Positions 1-11,180 of a stretch of 64,000 nt of DNA are shown here, piece by piece (positions within the stretch are counted from its first letter, which is position 1; each line of letters starts with the position of its first letter). The DNA is from Gnomoniopsis sp. IMI 355080 (Eukaryota; Ascomycota; Sordariomycetes; Diaporthales; Gnomoniaceae), in the NCBI GenBank assembly GCA_027946555.1, contig JAPEVC010000018.1, forward strand, positions 177,113 through 241,112, given 5' to 3'. The position numbers and the translations under genes were made by a program. Below the pieces are notes generated by a model. It did not search any database. It saw nothing but the letters and a program-made list of their open reading frames with translations, and was not told the origin of the DNA.

Positions 1-2959
1 GCCGTAAGGTCCTGGCTGGTGCAGCACTCGGGGCTTTGGGCACAGAGGTCGTAAAACGCGCGCGGTCTGTGTACAACGAACGCTATGGTGATGATCATGA
101 TCGTGAATACGGCAACAACTACCACGGAGGCCGTGGTCGCTCAAGGTCACGGCCTGGTGAGCGCTATGACCGTTACGATCGCTACGATGACGATGACGAT
201 GATCGTGGCGATGACAAGAAGGATAAGCACTCCAAGATCAAGACGGGTCTTGGGCTTGCGGCCGCCGCACTTGCTGTGGCTGGCGCGGCTAAGTATCTCC
301 AGTCCCAGAAGATCGAGAAAGAAGAACAGCGTCGCGGACGCAGCCGGAACCGTCGGGGTGGGTATGAAAGTGACTCGGACAGTTACTACAGCAGCCGCAG
401 CCGCGGTCCCAAGGGACCGAGGTCGCCCTCACGCGGTGGCGGCATCGCCAAAGCCGCTGCCGGTACAGCCGCCGTAGCAGGCCTGGTGCAGCACTTCCGC
501 AACAAGTCGAGAGCGCGCAGCGAGAACGGCAAAGGCTCGAAATCGCGCTCGCGGTCCCGCCTCCGCACAGGCGCCGAGATTGTCGCCGCAGGGCTTGTCG
601 GCGCGGCGGGCAAGAAACTATACGACAAGCAACGGGATAAGAAAGAGGCGTCGCGCGAACGTGAGCGCGAGCTATCAGACGAGGAGTACGAACGTGAACA
701 GCGGGAGCGGGACGCCCGGTCGCGGTCAAGATCGCGCCGTGGAGGTCGACGCGAGACAGCCCGGTCGCGATCCCGCTCCGTGTCGCGCAGCAGGTCGCGC
801 TCTAGAAATCCCCATCATCACACCACCGCAGCAGCTGATCCTGAGCTAGGTTTGGTTGAGTACGGTGGCCACGCCATTTACTCCGACTCGGCGCCCCTCT
901 ACCACCCCGACGATCTACCACCCTATAATAACGGCCCGCCGGCGGTGGATGCAGCGGAGGAGAGACGGCGGAGGAGGGCGGAGCGGCTGGCGCGGAACCG
1001 GGAGCGGAATCGAAGCGAGGGCGAGTATTCGGATGCCGAGGATACATTGGACGAGACAAATGTGAAGAAGGCGAAGAGGGCGAGGAGTAGGAGTCGCTTT
1101 AGAGATATGGCTGCTGGTGCAGCGGCGGCGGCGGCTGCTGGGATTGGATTGAAGAAATACGAAGATGCGAAAAAAGGAAAAAAGAAGGCAGAGTCAAGAG
1201 AGCATAGCAGAGAGAGAGTATCACCGGAGAGAGAAGATAGGAGGGCCGAAAGGGAGCGAGCCCGGAGGGAGAGGGAGAGGGAACGAAGGGGTAAGTCAAG
1301 TCATCCAACCAATACTAATCAAGCACACAGTCTGCCGCCAGTTATCCTGCACAGAGCTTAGTCCTAACAAGCGCTCATAGAATATGAAGACTCGATCACC
1401 ACGGACGACACTTACGATGCCTACGACCCCAAGACCCAACAACGTCCATCGTCTCCACCTCACGCGTCGGGCGGTGCCTACTATGGGCCGCCAGCCGCAG
1501 ACCCGGAGCTTGGGCACGCTGCATCCCCGCAGGGCTTCACACAGCACCCCAACATGGCCACTACAGACCTTCACTCGGCGTATCAGCCGTACAACCCGCA
1601 GGACTACGCAGCATACCAACCGCCTCCACCACCACCTGGCCCGCCCCCGAATTCAGCAGCTACACCTTCAGGCTTGCCGCCGCCCCCGACCGGTGGTCAT
1701 CGGCCGGATGCCGACCATGTGAGTCAAAGTCCGTATTCCTCTGTCAATATCGTTCGTGGCATCAGATGTGGCATAGGGAACTGTGTGGAAGAAAGATGTG
1801 GCGCCCAGAAATTGAGGATGCGGCTGGGTTGAGCTTGCCCTGGCAGTCCAGCGCCTCAAGGCACCATCCCAGAGAGCTTCGCTGGGTAGCAAGCCCTCGG
1901 ACATAATCGTCGTGGGCAGACACCGATGATCTTGGGGAAGGGGGGGCGCAACCAGGTTGACAGTGGCCTCGAACACAGTCAGCTAATTGCTTCTGTCTTC
2001 ACGCTGTCAACCTCTTGCATTCTATGGAAGTTCATATTGGAGTTTTATGAGAGCAATTGAAACTAACGAGTTTGACAGATGGTCTAAACCGGTCTCATCA
2101 GCCCACAGATTCCCGTTCATTGTCTCCAGCGTCAACCGTTTACACGCCACCTCGAACACCCTCACCGCCGGCCGAGACCTCATCTCACGTTCAATGGGTT
2201 CCCTTGTCCCCACAATCCTCTCAAACTCTACTGCGCCATCGGAAGAGCCGCTCTGGCGACAGGATCGACCAGGACATGGGCGAAGACGGCAATACTCACC
2301 CTGTAGACAATGAAGACAGCGCCGTTGTCCCTCAACGGCGCTTCCGCAAACGCCGGCTCAACTCCGACCCGTCCAACAACCGGCCACTCGTCTCACGCCA
2401 CCGTAATGGCCCCGTAGAATCAGACCGCTCATCATCCGCGAGCGAGGAGGAGATTGAGGTGCTGCCCGACCGTTTTGACCCGTACGGTCGTCCGATCGAG
2501 GGGTCTAGCTCCCGGCAGAAGCGGGGTTGGACTGAACGACGCGGGGATTTTGAGTACCGTAGTCCTCGGCCGGGTGGCACGCAAGTTCGCGGTACCTGGG
2601 GCGTAGCGGGGACGGATCCGGAGCAGGTGGAGCGGATGATGCACAGTGTGAGTGGGGTGCTGGCAGGCGATATGCCGCGGGGGGTAACTGGGTGGCTGGG
2701 GCTTGCGGGCAAGTTGTTGGGTGGCGTGATGGCGCCTGAGGGTATCGAGCATGATGATGAGGGTGGACGAGATAATGGGGAAGGGAGTAGCCGTGGGACA
2801 GGTGAGAGGAAGGTAGTTGCGTACGGCGGGGGGAATGACGCGAGCAGGGATGAGAGGGGCAAAGGGCGGCGGCGGGTCGATGATCATGGCTACTATGAAG
2901 AAGAGGAGGAGGAGGCGCCGAGAAGGCGGAGGAGGCGTAGAAGGAGAGAGCTGGATTGA
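1..2959 (+). CDS. DUF3824-family SR-rich protein, 5' end outside the window
   Basis: The frame is open at the left edge, so the start codon lies upstream. Exons read are 3-1290, 1381-1718 and a last exon ending at the stop near 2959. The first intron (1291-1380) has GTAAGT and a CTAAC branch site. The protein alternates Gly/Ala-rich helical blocks (KVLAGAALGALGTEVVKR at the edge, GLGLAAAALAVAGAAKYL, GAAAAAAAGIGLKKY) with Arg/Ser dipeptide, poly-Asp, Pro/Tyr-rich and finally poly-Arg stretches. This is the layout I know for fungal DUF3824 proteins, whose function is unknown. The second intron starts at GTGAGT (1719). The obvious acceptor at 2078 (after a CTAAC at 2062) would put a stop two codons on; an AG at 2101 keeps the long frame. 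The family call is good; the 3' splice choice is uncertain. Confidence 0.75.
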
Positions 2960-3395
2960 TGCCTTATGACTTTCTATGATCTACTCACCCATGCTTTATA
3001 CGTCTCATTTTACATTCTTCTGACGGTGGCTCTGGAAGGTACTTCAGCATCATTTTTTTTTTTTTTTTTGCGACGTTGGAGGTGGCATTTTCATTAGATA
3101 TCTCGGCGAGAATTTGGGGGGAAAGGGAGAATCTGGAGGGCTTTTTCGTGATTCAAGCAGGGACTAGGCATCATGACGTGTCACGACTTATGATAATTCA
3201 AGACTTATTTCGTTATCTGAAGTTCGAATCTTTTCTATCTATTCCGACTATGCCATCTCTGAGCCAACATCGCAGACATAGCTACAAATCGAGGACGTTC
3301 AGACATATAATGACAAAGAATGAAACGGTGTATCATCATCCACGACACACAACCACCCGTGCGTCCAGCACTGGTTAACTGTGGACTGGGACCCC
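2960..3395. other. intergenic: converging 3' ends with a poly-T tract
   Basis: The 3' flanks of two converging genes. It holds an uninterrupted T run of about 18 nt near 3053-3069 and no supportable gene. Confidence 0.5.
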
Positions 3396-5365
3396 CTAGT
3401 TGATCATCTTGAGACCCGAGCTAGTCGTGACCGGCTTTCCGGTCGTGCTTGTCATCTCTGCTATACTGCGCAATCGAGGCGGAGTAGAAGGCCCGCGAGC
3501 TGGACGATCCACATACCCGAACACAGACCGCACCGCGTTGAGACACTCACGCCGCCGTCCGGGGCCTCGACGGCATGGTGCGGTGGCTGTCCTTGGCCGG
3601 GGTAGCTTGGTGGTCACGACGAGCTGTCGACGGGGCTGCTGCTGCTGCTGCGCCTCCTGTTTGGTATGTAGCCCGGGAGCAGCTGGCCGATTCACACCAA
3701 CACACCCGCGTACCGTGTTGAGAAACTCACGACGTCGTCCAGGGCCTTGACGACATGGTGCGGTGGCTGTCTTGGGTCGGGGTAGTTTGGTCACGAGCTT
3801 TTGACGGGGCTCCTCCTCTTCGGTTGTGAGGAATTGCCTGGTGCGTGCGTGGACTGAGGCTGATTCAGGTTGTTCAGCCGGCGTTGAACGTGCCTCGTCG
3901 GATAGAGGGGGACAGGCCTCCTGGAGTGGAGCTCTCCGAAATTCGCTGCTTGTAACGGAGCCTAGAACGATAATCGAGGAGTCGTTATCTGACTGGAGTT
4001 CTATAGTGGCTGGTTGAAGTAGCCGGATCTCTTGGGGATAAGAGGTTCTTGGGGATTCGCTGCTCGCGACAGAGCCCAGGACGATGATCGAGGATTCATT
4101 CTCTGATTGGGATTCTATAGTAGCTGGATGAGGTGGCCTGTCTAACGAGGGTTTCTCCGTCAGCCAATCACGCTGGCTCGGGGCTCTATAGAGTTCTTTT
4201 TGTGCCATTCGGGGATACTTGTGAGGCGTGGTCACTGGATAGAAGTGCTCTTGCGAGTCCTCTGAATCACACGCCGTCGATGACCCATCATTGCTACGAG
4301 AGTCAGTGCTATCGCTGGCGTTGTGCAAATGTTGGCGAAACAAAGCACGTCTGTGTCCACGATTGCTTAATTCTGTATAGGCCATAGGTTCGTCAGAGGA
4401 TGAATACTCTGGCTCACAGACTTTGTGACTTTTTGATGACTGTATCACGGTCTGCTGGGGCCGTTTCGCTTGCCTTACTGGTTGCGGAGGACTATCTTGC
4501 TGTGGTGGCCAATCCTTGAGACGTTCTTGTGGTGCTTGGGATTTGAGTGGTTGTGTTTGTCTTGGATGTCTTTGTTGCATAGATTTATATTGCTGTCGTG
4601 GCCGAGTTTCTAAATACACATGTTGCGGAGGTCTGCAATGCCCTCGTGGTCGGGTTGCTAAATCTTTGGCGGGTGACGAATGTGGCAAGTTTTGCTCAGC
4701 GTTGTCCTGGTTCGCAATGTCTGGCTCAGATCTTGCTTGAATACGCCACTCTGACTTGATTCCGTGGTCTTGCATCAAGACCGCGCGGACTTGAGGGAGA
4801 TCAGCTGGCGGAATAAACAGCGATAGATTGTACGGCTCTTTTTGCAGAAGGGCACGAGAAGGGCGAAAGGATTTCAGTCTTCCAGCGAGAGGAAGCTTGG
4901 AGTCCTCTACATGGGCTCGGATCTCCAGCAGTATCGAGGCTACATCTGTGGTTCCTATACTAGACGAGGTTTTTATGAGCCATGCACCATTTACTGCTAA
5001 GGGCGCGAGAAAGCTTACTAGATTGTGGACGTATTCTTTGGGACGGCTATTTCCATAACGAAGCACCCAATTTCAAGCAACTTCACCCAAGGATCTCTGC
5101 GTGAGGATAGACCCCAGTAGCCTGGTACATGCCAGTCAACAAGGAAGGTTTGATGTGCATCGCGGCGGATAGTAAAGCGTGAATCCTTCGAGAGAGCTTG
5201 GACAAGGGCGGAGCGTATCGTCTGACTGGTTTTGGAGACGGCGAAGGCTCCGATGGAGCAGCATGCAACCTCACTAGTCCAGCGTTTCTCATGTGTAGTG
5301 GTTGAGAAGACGTAGGGAGTGATGGGGAAGAAGGCAACCGGACCATTTTGGAAATGAGGATGCAT
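3396..5365 (-). CDS. Unknown-family protein with tandem SIM-like motifs; frame break near the N-terminus
   Basis: I do not recognise the family. The N-terminal part runs from an ATG at 5365 to TAG at 5018-5020. The remaining roughly 540 residues continue in another frame that opens just after a TGA near 5075 and ends at 3396. The join reads as one plausible protein (GCFVMEIAVPKEYVHNLVSF across the overlap). The first ~200 residues look folded. The rest is Gln/Pro/Ser-rich and low complexity, with two duplicated modules: acidic/Ser-flanked IIVL cores (SSIIVLGSV twice) that resemble SUMO-interacting motifs, and basic TATAPCR.GPGRRRE segments twice near the C-terminus. The frame change could be a short intron, an indel or a programmed shift. 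SUMO binding is an inference from the motif shape only. Confidence 0.5.
3536..3795 (-). repeat. Tandem coding duplication, basic GPGRRRE module
   Basis: Two copies about 180 nt apart (around 3536-3612 and 3716-3795) encode near-identical peptides with the order Lys-Leu-Pro-Arg-Pro, TATAPCR, GPGRRRE, LN.VR. They differ at scattered bases, so the duplication is not very recent and the peptide has been kept. Confidence 0.75.
3945..4130 (-). repeat. Tandem coding duplication, SIM-like SSIIVLGSV module
   Basis: Copies at about 3945-4015 and 4057-4130 both encode PATIE.QS.N.SSIIVLGSV.SSE. The hydrophobic IIVL core is preceded by Glu/Asp/Ser and followed by Ser/Glu. The copies differ at the DNA level mostly without changing the core. 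Confidence 0.75.
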
Positions 5366-7016
5366 GTCTGCTTTGTCGTTGTTTTGATAGGGCAATGGAA
5401 AGAAACAGATATAACGAGAGGAAAATACTAAGAAAACTGCATATTAATATATCCAGGCAGTCAAATCCAGCATCAGAATGTTTGGTCACTCGATTTTGCT
5501 AGTCACGAAAGACTGCATTCAGAGGATGTCAGGTCGGCGGATGATAATCAAGCAATGTAGTATATGTAGTGGTGAGGGCTTGATACTCGACAAGAGTCAC
5601 GAACATTTTTTCTCCATTCACAGGCAGGAGAAATTCACAAGAGCGTGTGCCCATTATTTAGAGACGGCAAAGAAGGCGGGCTGCCAATTGTCATGATATT
5701 TGAAAGCCTCTTGGCTTGCTACTACAGACCCAGCAAACTACAAACTCATTTCATGCCATGATACTATCTGTGATATACCAGCTTGCTGTGGACTCAGGAG
5801 GGAGTCCTTTTGTGATTCAAGATGTTGAGCCATTGAGGTGGAAGGTGTATGGAAGAGAGTGAAAGCCCTCGCCTTGAAGTTCTTCTATACAATAGACAGT
5901 AAATTCATGGAGTATGATCACTTGGGAGCTATCATGATCATACTTCTGCAGAAGCTAGAATAGCGGACCTTGTTTGCTGCATGTGGCAAGATAAGACGAT
6001 CATTGAATCGTGGACATGTGTGTATCAAGTCTCATGATTTTCTCGAGCTGTTCTGTACTTTTCAATCTAGAGGTGACCCTACTTACCAAAGCTGAATTGA
6101 CTTCAGCACCTATGATACCTACCTACATAGGTAGGTCACTGCATGGAGTGAGGCGTAGGTATGCTCTTAGCAATCAGGATGCAGGCGGTAAGGTGATTGA
6201 CGGCGTGGAGGTTCTAGAATGTATCTAGATAGGTAGGTAAATATGTTGGCCAAGGTCTCGGCATTTGGAGTTTATTGAAGTTATTGAGCAATATTGGCCC
6301 ACGGGATCCGGTCATTCGCTGCTGCAAGTTACCAGTACAAAGTCCATAGCTCTGCAAGCTGGGGCTGGTTTTGAGAGGATTCCATTTGTGAATACTACTG
6401 TGTAAGTACCGACCTACCTACCCAAGGTACGTAGATACTGCGGAGTACTACGGTGCTGTACTTCATTCATAGTGTAGGTACAGTACCTAGGTACCCTACT
6501 ATTTACTTAAACCTGTCAGCCACTGCTAGGTACCCACACACTAAGACCTCGGACCCACCCATGAGCCTTAGCACCTTCCTAAAAGGGACACGAGCGTGGC
6601 TACTATGCTGTTGGCATGACCATGACACTATACACTAACGGAACTTTGCCGCCAAGCATGCCTTCCTTAGCCTTAGCAGCTTATTAGGTGGGCATGTGTG
6701 CTGTACGGTACCTACGTAGTAAAAGTCGAGATGAACTGGTGTTCGTAGAGGACAGGGTAGCGGATCACGGCACCTCATTGCTGAACCTCGCTCACACATC
6801 GTACTCCCATCATGTCCATGACATCAGAGCAAACAGCCAGGACTCAGACTTGGGGGCAAAATAAGCAACGCTTGGCTTGAGAATGGATCCAGACGCCGTA
6901 GTATATGTTTTGCTCACAGCCGGCAGCTGGACAATGTCCACGCCGTTCTGTGCTTCTTCCTTCACGAGCCCGGAGGTTGCACAGGTAGTGTCCACCTACC
7001 TACAAAGACTCAGACC
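5366..7016. other. intergenic, rich in TACCTACC/GGTAGGTA words
   Basis: No gene supported. Between about 6110 and 6720 there are repeated short inverted words of the TACCTACC / GGTAGGTA / GGTACC type (near 6118-6135, 6226-6240, 6410-6436, 6473-6500, 6530, 6708-6720). Such words are common in intergenic DNA of filamentous ascomycetes. Confidence 0.5.
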
Positions 7017-8627
7017 ATGCTGTCGTTCCCTCTGAGAATACTGGCGTCAGCCTGCTTTCTGCTGGGCTCCCTCTCATCCTATACCCAAGGAGCCCTTGTC
7101 GACAGACACTCTCGTCAACCCCACGATCTTCTCAATGCCACAGAGCCAATCCCACCACTGCAGGATCCTTGGTATACTGCTCCCCCGGGATTCGAGAAGA
7201 CGCGTCCGGGCGCGGTCCTAAGGATTCGAGAAGCTCCTGGCAATCTATCGTCTTTGGCCACAGACTGTTCCGCTGCTTACAACATTCTCTACCGAACGAC
7301 AGACAGCCAGTACCAGCCTGACTGGGCCGTGACGACAATTTTCGTCCCTGCTGTACCAGCCCCAGCTCTGTTGTCCTACCAGATTCCGTACGCTTGACAG
7401 CTCAGCCCACTTTGCCCCAATCCCACTGGACCCTGAGCTGAACTCCGCCCTAGTTATGATTCGGCGTTCCTAGACGCAAGCCCGTCCTACGCACTGTACA
7501 GCAGTGATGCAAGCAGCAACTTGGACGACATCAGCACCGGTCTGGCGAACGGATGGTTTGTCAATGTCCCAGACTATGAGGGTCCTCTTGCGTCTTTCAC
7601 CGCTGGGGTCATGTCTGGCCACGCGACCATCGACTCCATACGGGCTGCCTTCAACGCCAAACACATTCTGGGACTGGCAAAAGACGCACGCTACGCAATG
7701 TGGGGGTACTCTGGTGGCGCACTCGCGAGTGAATGGGCGGCCGAGCTCCAGGTTCAGGTAAACACTCTTGTAGCTTTGAACGTCATGCCTTCTGGATGCT
7801 ACATACTGATCTGAAAAACTTGAATTAGTATGCTCCGGAGATGAACTTTAGTGGAGCTGCTCTGGGGGGGTTAACCCCCAATGTGACGAGTGTATTCTTT
7901 ATGATTAACAAGTCCATTTCTGCTGGACTTGCTCCCGTAAGTCGTGCTATCGGACCATTGATCGAAATCTGTCCATTTTGGTTGACCATTCTACAGGCCT
8001 CCATTCTCGGCCTGTCCAGCCAATTCCCTGAGGACTTGGACTTCCTCCTCTCTAGGCTCAAGACCGACGGCCCTTTCAACTCCACCGGGTTTTTGGCCAC
8101 GCGCAATTACACCCTCACTGAGGCAATTATTGCATACGCATTCCAGGACATAGGAGAATACTTCATTGGGGGCGTTTCTGACATTGAAGGACCTATTCCA
8201 ACACAGGATATTAATCGTGATGGCATCATGGGCTACCATGGAGTGCCTCAGATGCCCTTGTTCGCTTATAAAGCTATAGCAGACGAGATCAGTGCCGTCA
8301 ATGACACGGACGCTTTGGTGGAAAAGTATTGCAAGAGTGAGCGCTTCCCTTTTGCGATAGAACCTTTCCGCGTAAGGATGCTGACAACCGCTTCAACTAG
8401 TTGGGGCCAATATTCTCTACAACCGAAATACCGTGGGAGGGCACTCTGCTGAAGAAACTAATGGACGTCCCGCGGCGCTGGCCTGGTTGACAAGTGTGTT
8501 GAATGGAACATATGCCCAGGATTATTCCACGACGGGCTGTACCACTCAGATCGTGTCAGTCAACATCACGGACTCGCCTTTGAGGAAGAGATACCTAGAA
8601 GTAGACGATAGTCTCATTGCAAGGTAA
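7017..8627 (+). CDS. Secreted LIP-family triacylglycerol lipase
   Basis: Five exons, 7017-7387, 7454-7757, 7829-7936, 7997-8336 and 8401-8627, join in frame to 449 aa. Residues 1-26 are a signal peptide (hydrophobic core LASACFLLGSLSSY). The body matches the fungal secretory lipase family (LIP, PF03583): PDYEG, the nucleophile elbow WGYSGGALAS with the catalytic Ser, a conserved Asp region around DINRDG, and GGHSAE with the likely catalytic His near the C-terminus. Several N-glycosylation sequons (NAT, NLS, NVT, NST, NYT, NGT, NIT) fit a secreted enzyme. The third intron is 60 nt, so an unspliced reading stays open across it. It probably hydrolyses external acylglycerols; substrate range cannot be read from sequence. 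Confidence 0.87.
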
Positions 8628-9484
8628 TAGTACTATTTAATAATCAAGTATTGACCTCCGACGCGAAGTCTGTCCAACATCCTCAGCTGGTCGTTCTTCA
8701 GCTTCCTCGCCCTCTTGCTTGACCAATTGTGTCTCGCTTATATGTGGCCGGAGATCTGAGCTTTTGAGAGGCCCCAAATTCTATGTGCTTTTTGCCCTTA
8801 TATCGAGCGACGATTGCTGAGTGATAGTCAAAGCGCGCTACCACCCACAAGGTGCCAACATGTCAGCACGCTGTTCTTCTTCATGCTCTTCTTTGAATCG
8901 GAACAAAATTGAAGCCCAAGAAGTCTGCGTGCCTGTCTTCATCACCAGTCTCCACTATGCAGGGAGCACCAATTTTGCTATTCGTGGCTTCATTCAGATG
9001 TAACACGTATCACATCAGAAGTGGGTACAAGGAGGCTACAATGCAGAAGCCGGGCTCAACCCCAAAGTCTTTTGGTATATGTACTTAGCACTGTGCAGCT
9101 TGAGCTTTTGTGAGTAGGACAGTTTGCGCAGATGCGCACCACCTGCATTTGCTGAATTAGCCCATCTGCGTTCAAACGAGGCGGCTTTGCTTTGTATGGG
9201 AAACCAGTGGGCCTGTTGCCAGGTACCTTGGCTGCGCCGCTCTTCGAAAATCTACAATTCTGGATTACCTGCTCCCAGATACAATTTGACACGAGGCTGT
9301 ACAACTTGAAGGATGCTACTTCTAAGATAGGTATATAGCCATAGATGAACATAATGTACACACATTCATATAGCAAGTTCTGGTCTCAATTACTTGCGCC
9401 ACTGAATCTAATTGTCATTGCTTTCTCGATTAGGATGCACTGTCTTCTATCTACCTCTTTGAGCCCTGGTCAACAACCTCCGAT
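8628..9484. other. intergenic
   Basis: 3' flank of the lipase gene and spacer. I see no coding frame with family resemblance. Confidence 0.4.
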
Positions 9485-11180
9485 ATGACGCAGTCTTCCA
9501 CTATTCTCCCGCAGACCCTCCTTTCTATCACCCTCACCAAGTATTCGTGAGCTCGAAAAGCAGCAAGACAGATACGAGTTGCAACGTAGCATTACTCTTT
9601 CATCCGCAGACCCCGAGACCATCGAACAGCGTCAGCGGATCGATCGTCTACACCAAAATGTGGTCGACTGATACCCCGAAGCACTTGCAAACTGCCAGAT
9701 CAGGAATATGAAACGCTGGCTTGAGCAGTCGAGATACGATGCCTCCGTTCTTCGCAGTGGCATGCTAGTCTCGTGCGAGGCGCTACTCCGTTCGACCCTT
9801 GACGTCCAGACGCATAAAACTGGCACTCGCCCGCCTGCACACGAAGCTCGCGATGAAGTGGATGGGTGTCGCAGCCAAATGAGCCACTCCTCAAAACGAT
9901 AGCCCGGATGGACAGCGGGTTTGAGACTATCGACCGACAAAGGAGCGAAAAATTCGACGCGGTTGTCTTCGAGCTTTTGCACACGGATTAGTCGGCGATC
10001 CATGCGTATATCGCAGGACTGTTCCCGGAACAAGGCGAAGAGGGCAATAACAAAAACCTGGCCTTCATCCGCAGGGAAATCAACAAGAGCGTGGGGGTGA
10101 TTCTGGCTGAAAAGATCCCCTTCACCTTGTGGATTCTCGACTGGGCGATCAAAGGCTTAATCGCCGAGGACATACACAGCGAAGGGTAACAAAACTTGCT
10201 CAGGAACCTGTTTGGGAATGGGATGGTCCTGGGAGAGATTGCTGACGTTTTGAAAATGCGCATGGCCGACCTTAACAATTGGCAATGGGAGGCCGGTGAC
10301 CTTGGCATACCCGTGCTTCCGAGGCAGCAACTCAGTGGGAAATATCGTATCTGAGTGGACGAGGATGTTATACAGGCCATTCCTAATATACTACAATGGG
10401 ATGCGCTGTTGTGACTTCACGCGACAAGCCTTGGTCTGGTCCGTCTCAGCACCCAACGAGATATGGAAATGTCACGATGTCACCCCGAAAGACAACCAGG
10501 AGAGGCTCAAGTACTATCCCTCGCGAAATTCAGAAACTCAGAGCGTCACTAATATCAAGATGACTTCTTGCTGTCCCAGCTGCCGGAGGACGTGCACTCC
10601 GTTGGCTCATACGAATATGAAGGATCATCGCATCAGCAAAGCAATAATGCAAGAGCCAACCAGGGCAACATCAGGCAAAAGCTCCTGCGGACATTAGCAT
10701 CCGAAGTGATTGTGTAGGGCGCATTAGAGGGCGAGAGTCGCGGTCCTACCGTTGGATCTGCAGTGGTACGGGACCGGCTTCGTGTTATTTAAAAGAGCTT
10801 CGAGGAACCAGGACGAAGCTCAACGCATCAGCAATCACTGCCCCCTCCCCCATGTCAGGGTACGCCCGGCACCGAGGCGAATGCTTATGACCTTCTCCGC
10901 AAGATCATGAGTCCCACCATTTGGGCACTTTCCATGGGTTTCGAAGAATCTGCCAAGTGGCGCCAAAGTCCTCAGCGTTCCTCTTGTCGAGGCCAAAGCG
11001 TTGCTCTTGATGGAGGCTGCCCCGGAGGGCAACACGGTGGACGATGACGGGGACGACTTGAATCCTGATGCCTATGCAGCTCTGCGGATACTTGGGAAAA
11101 AGGCAAAAAGGAAAAAAGCGAACGACACGAATGCCAAAAGTGGTTCAGACGAGGTGGGGTCTGTAGATGTATCGGGATGA
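9485..11180 (+). pseudogene. Decayed gene, probably a fungal rvt-like (cellular reverse-transcriptase-like) protein
   Basis: A coding past is clear: an ATG at 9485 starts MTQSSTILPQTLLSITLTK, then one extra base shifts to a frame reading IRELEKQQDRYELQRSIT. From about 9898 one frame carries FETIDRQRSEKFDAVVFELL, EIADVLKMRMADLNNWQWEA and SGKYRI.VDEDVIQAI, interrupted by in-frame TAG, TAA and TGA. Two of these stops sit where Trp would fit. Further on, pieces such as KLLRTLASEV, DLQWYGTGF and LRILGKKAKRKKANDTNAKS appear in shifting frames. From memory these phrases resemble large single-copy fungal reverse-transcriptase-like (rvt) proteins, but the central catalytic part seems deleted or unreadable. 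Pseudogene status is firm; the family is tentative. Confidence 0.6.
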
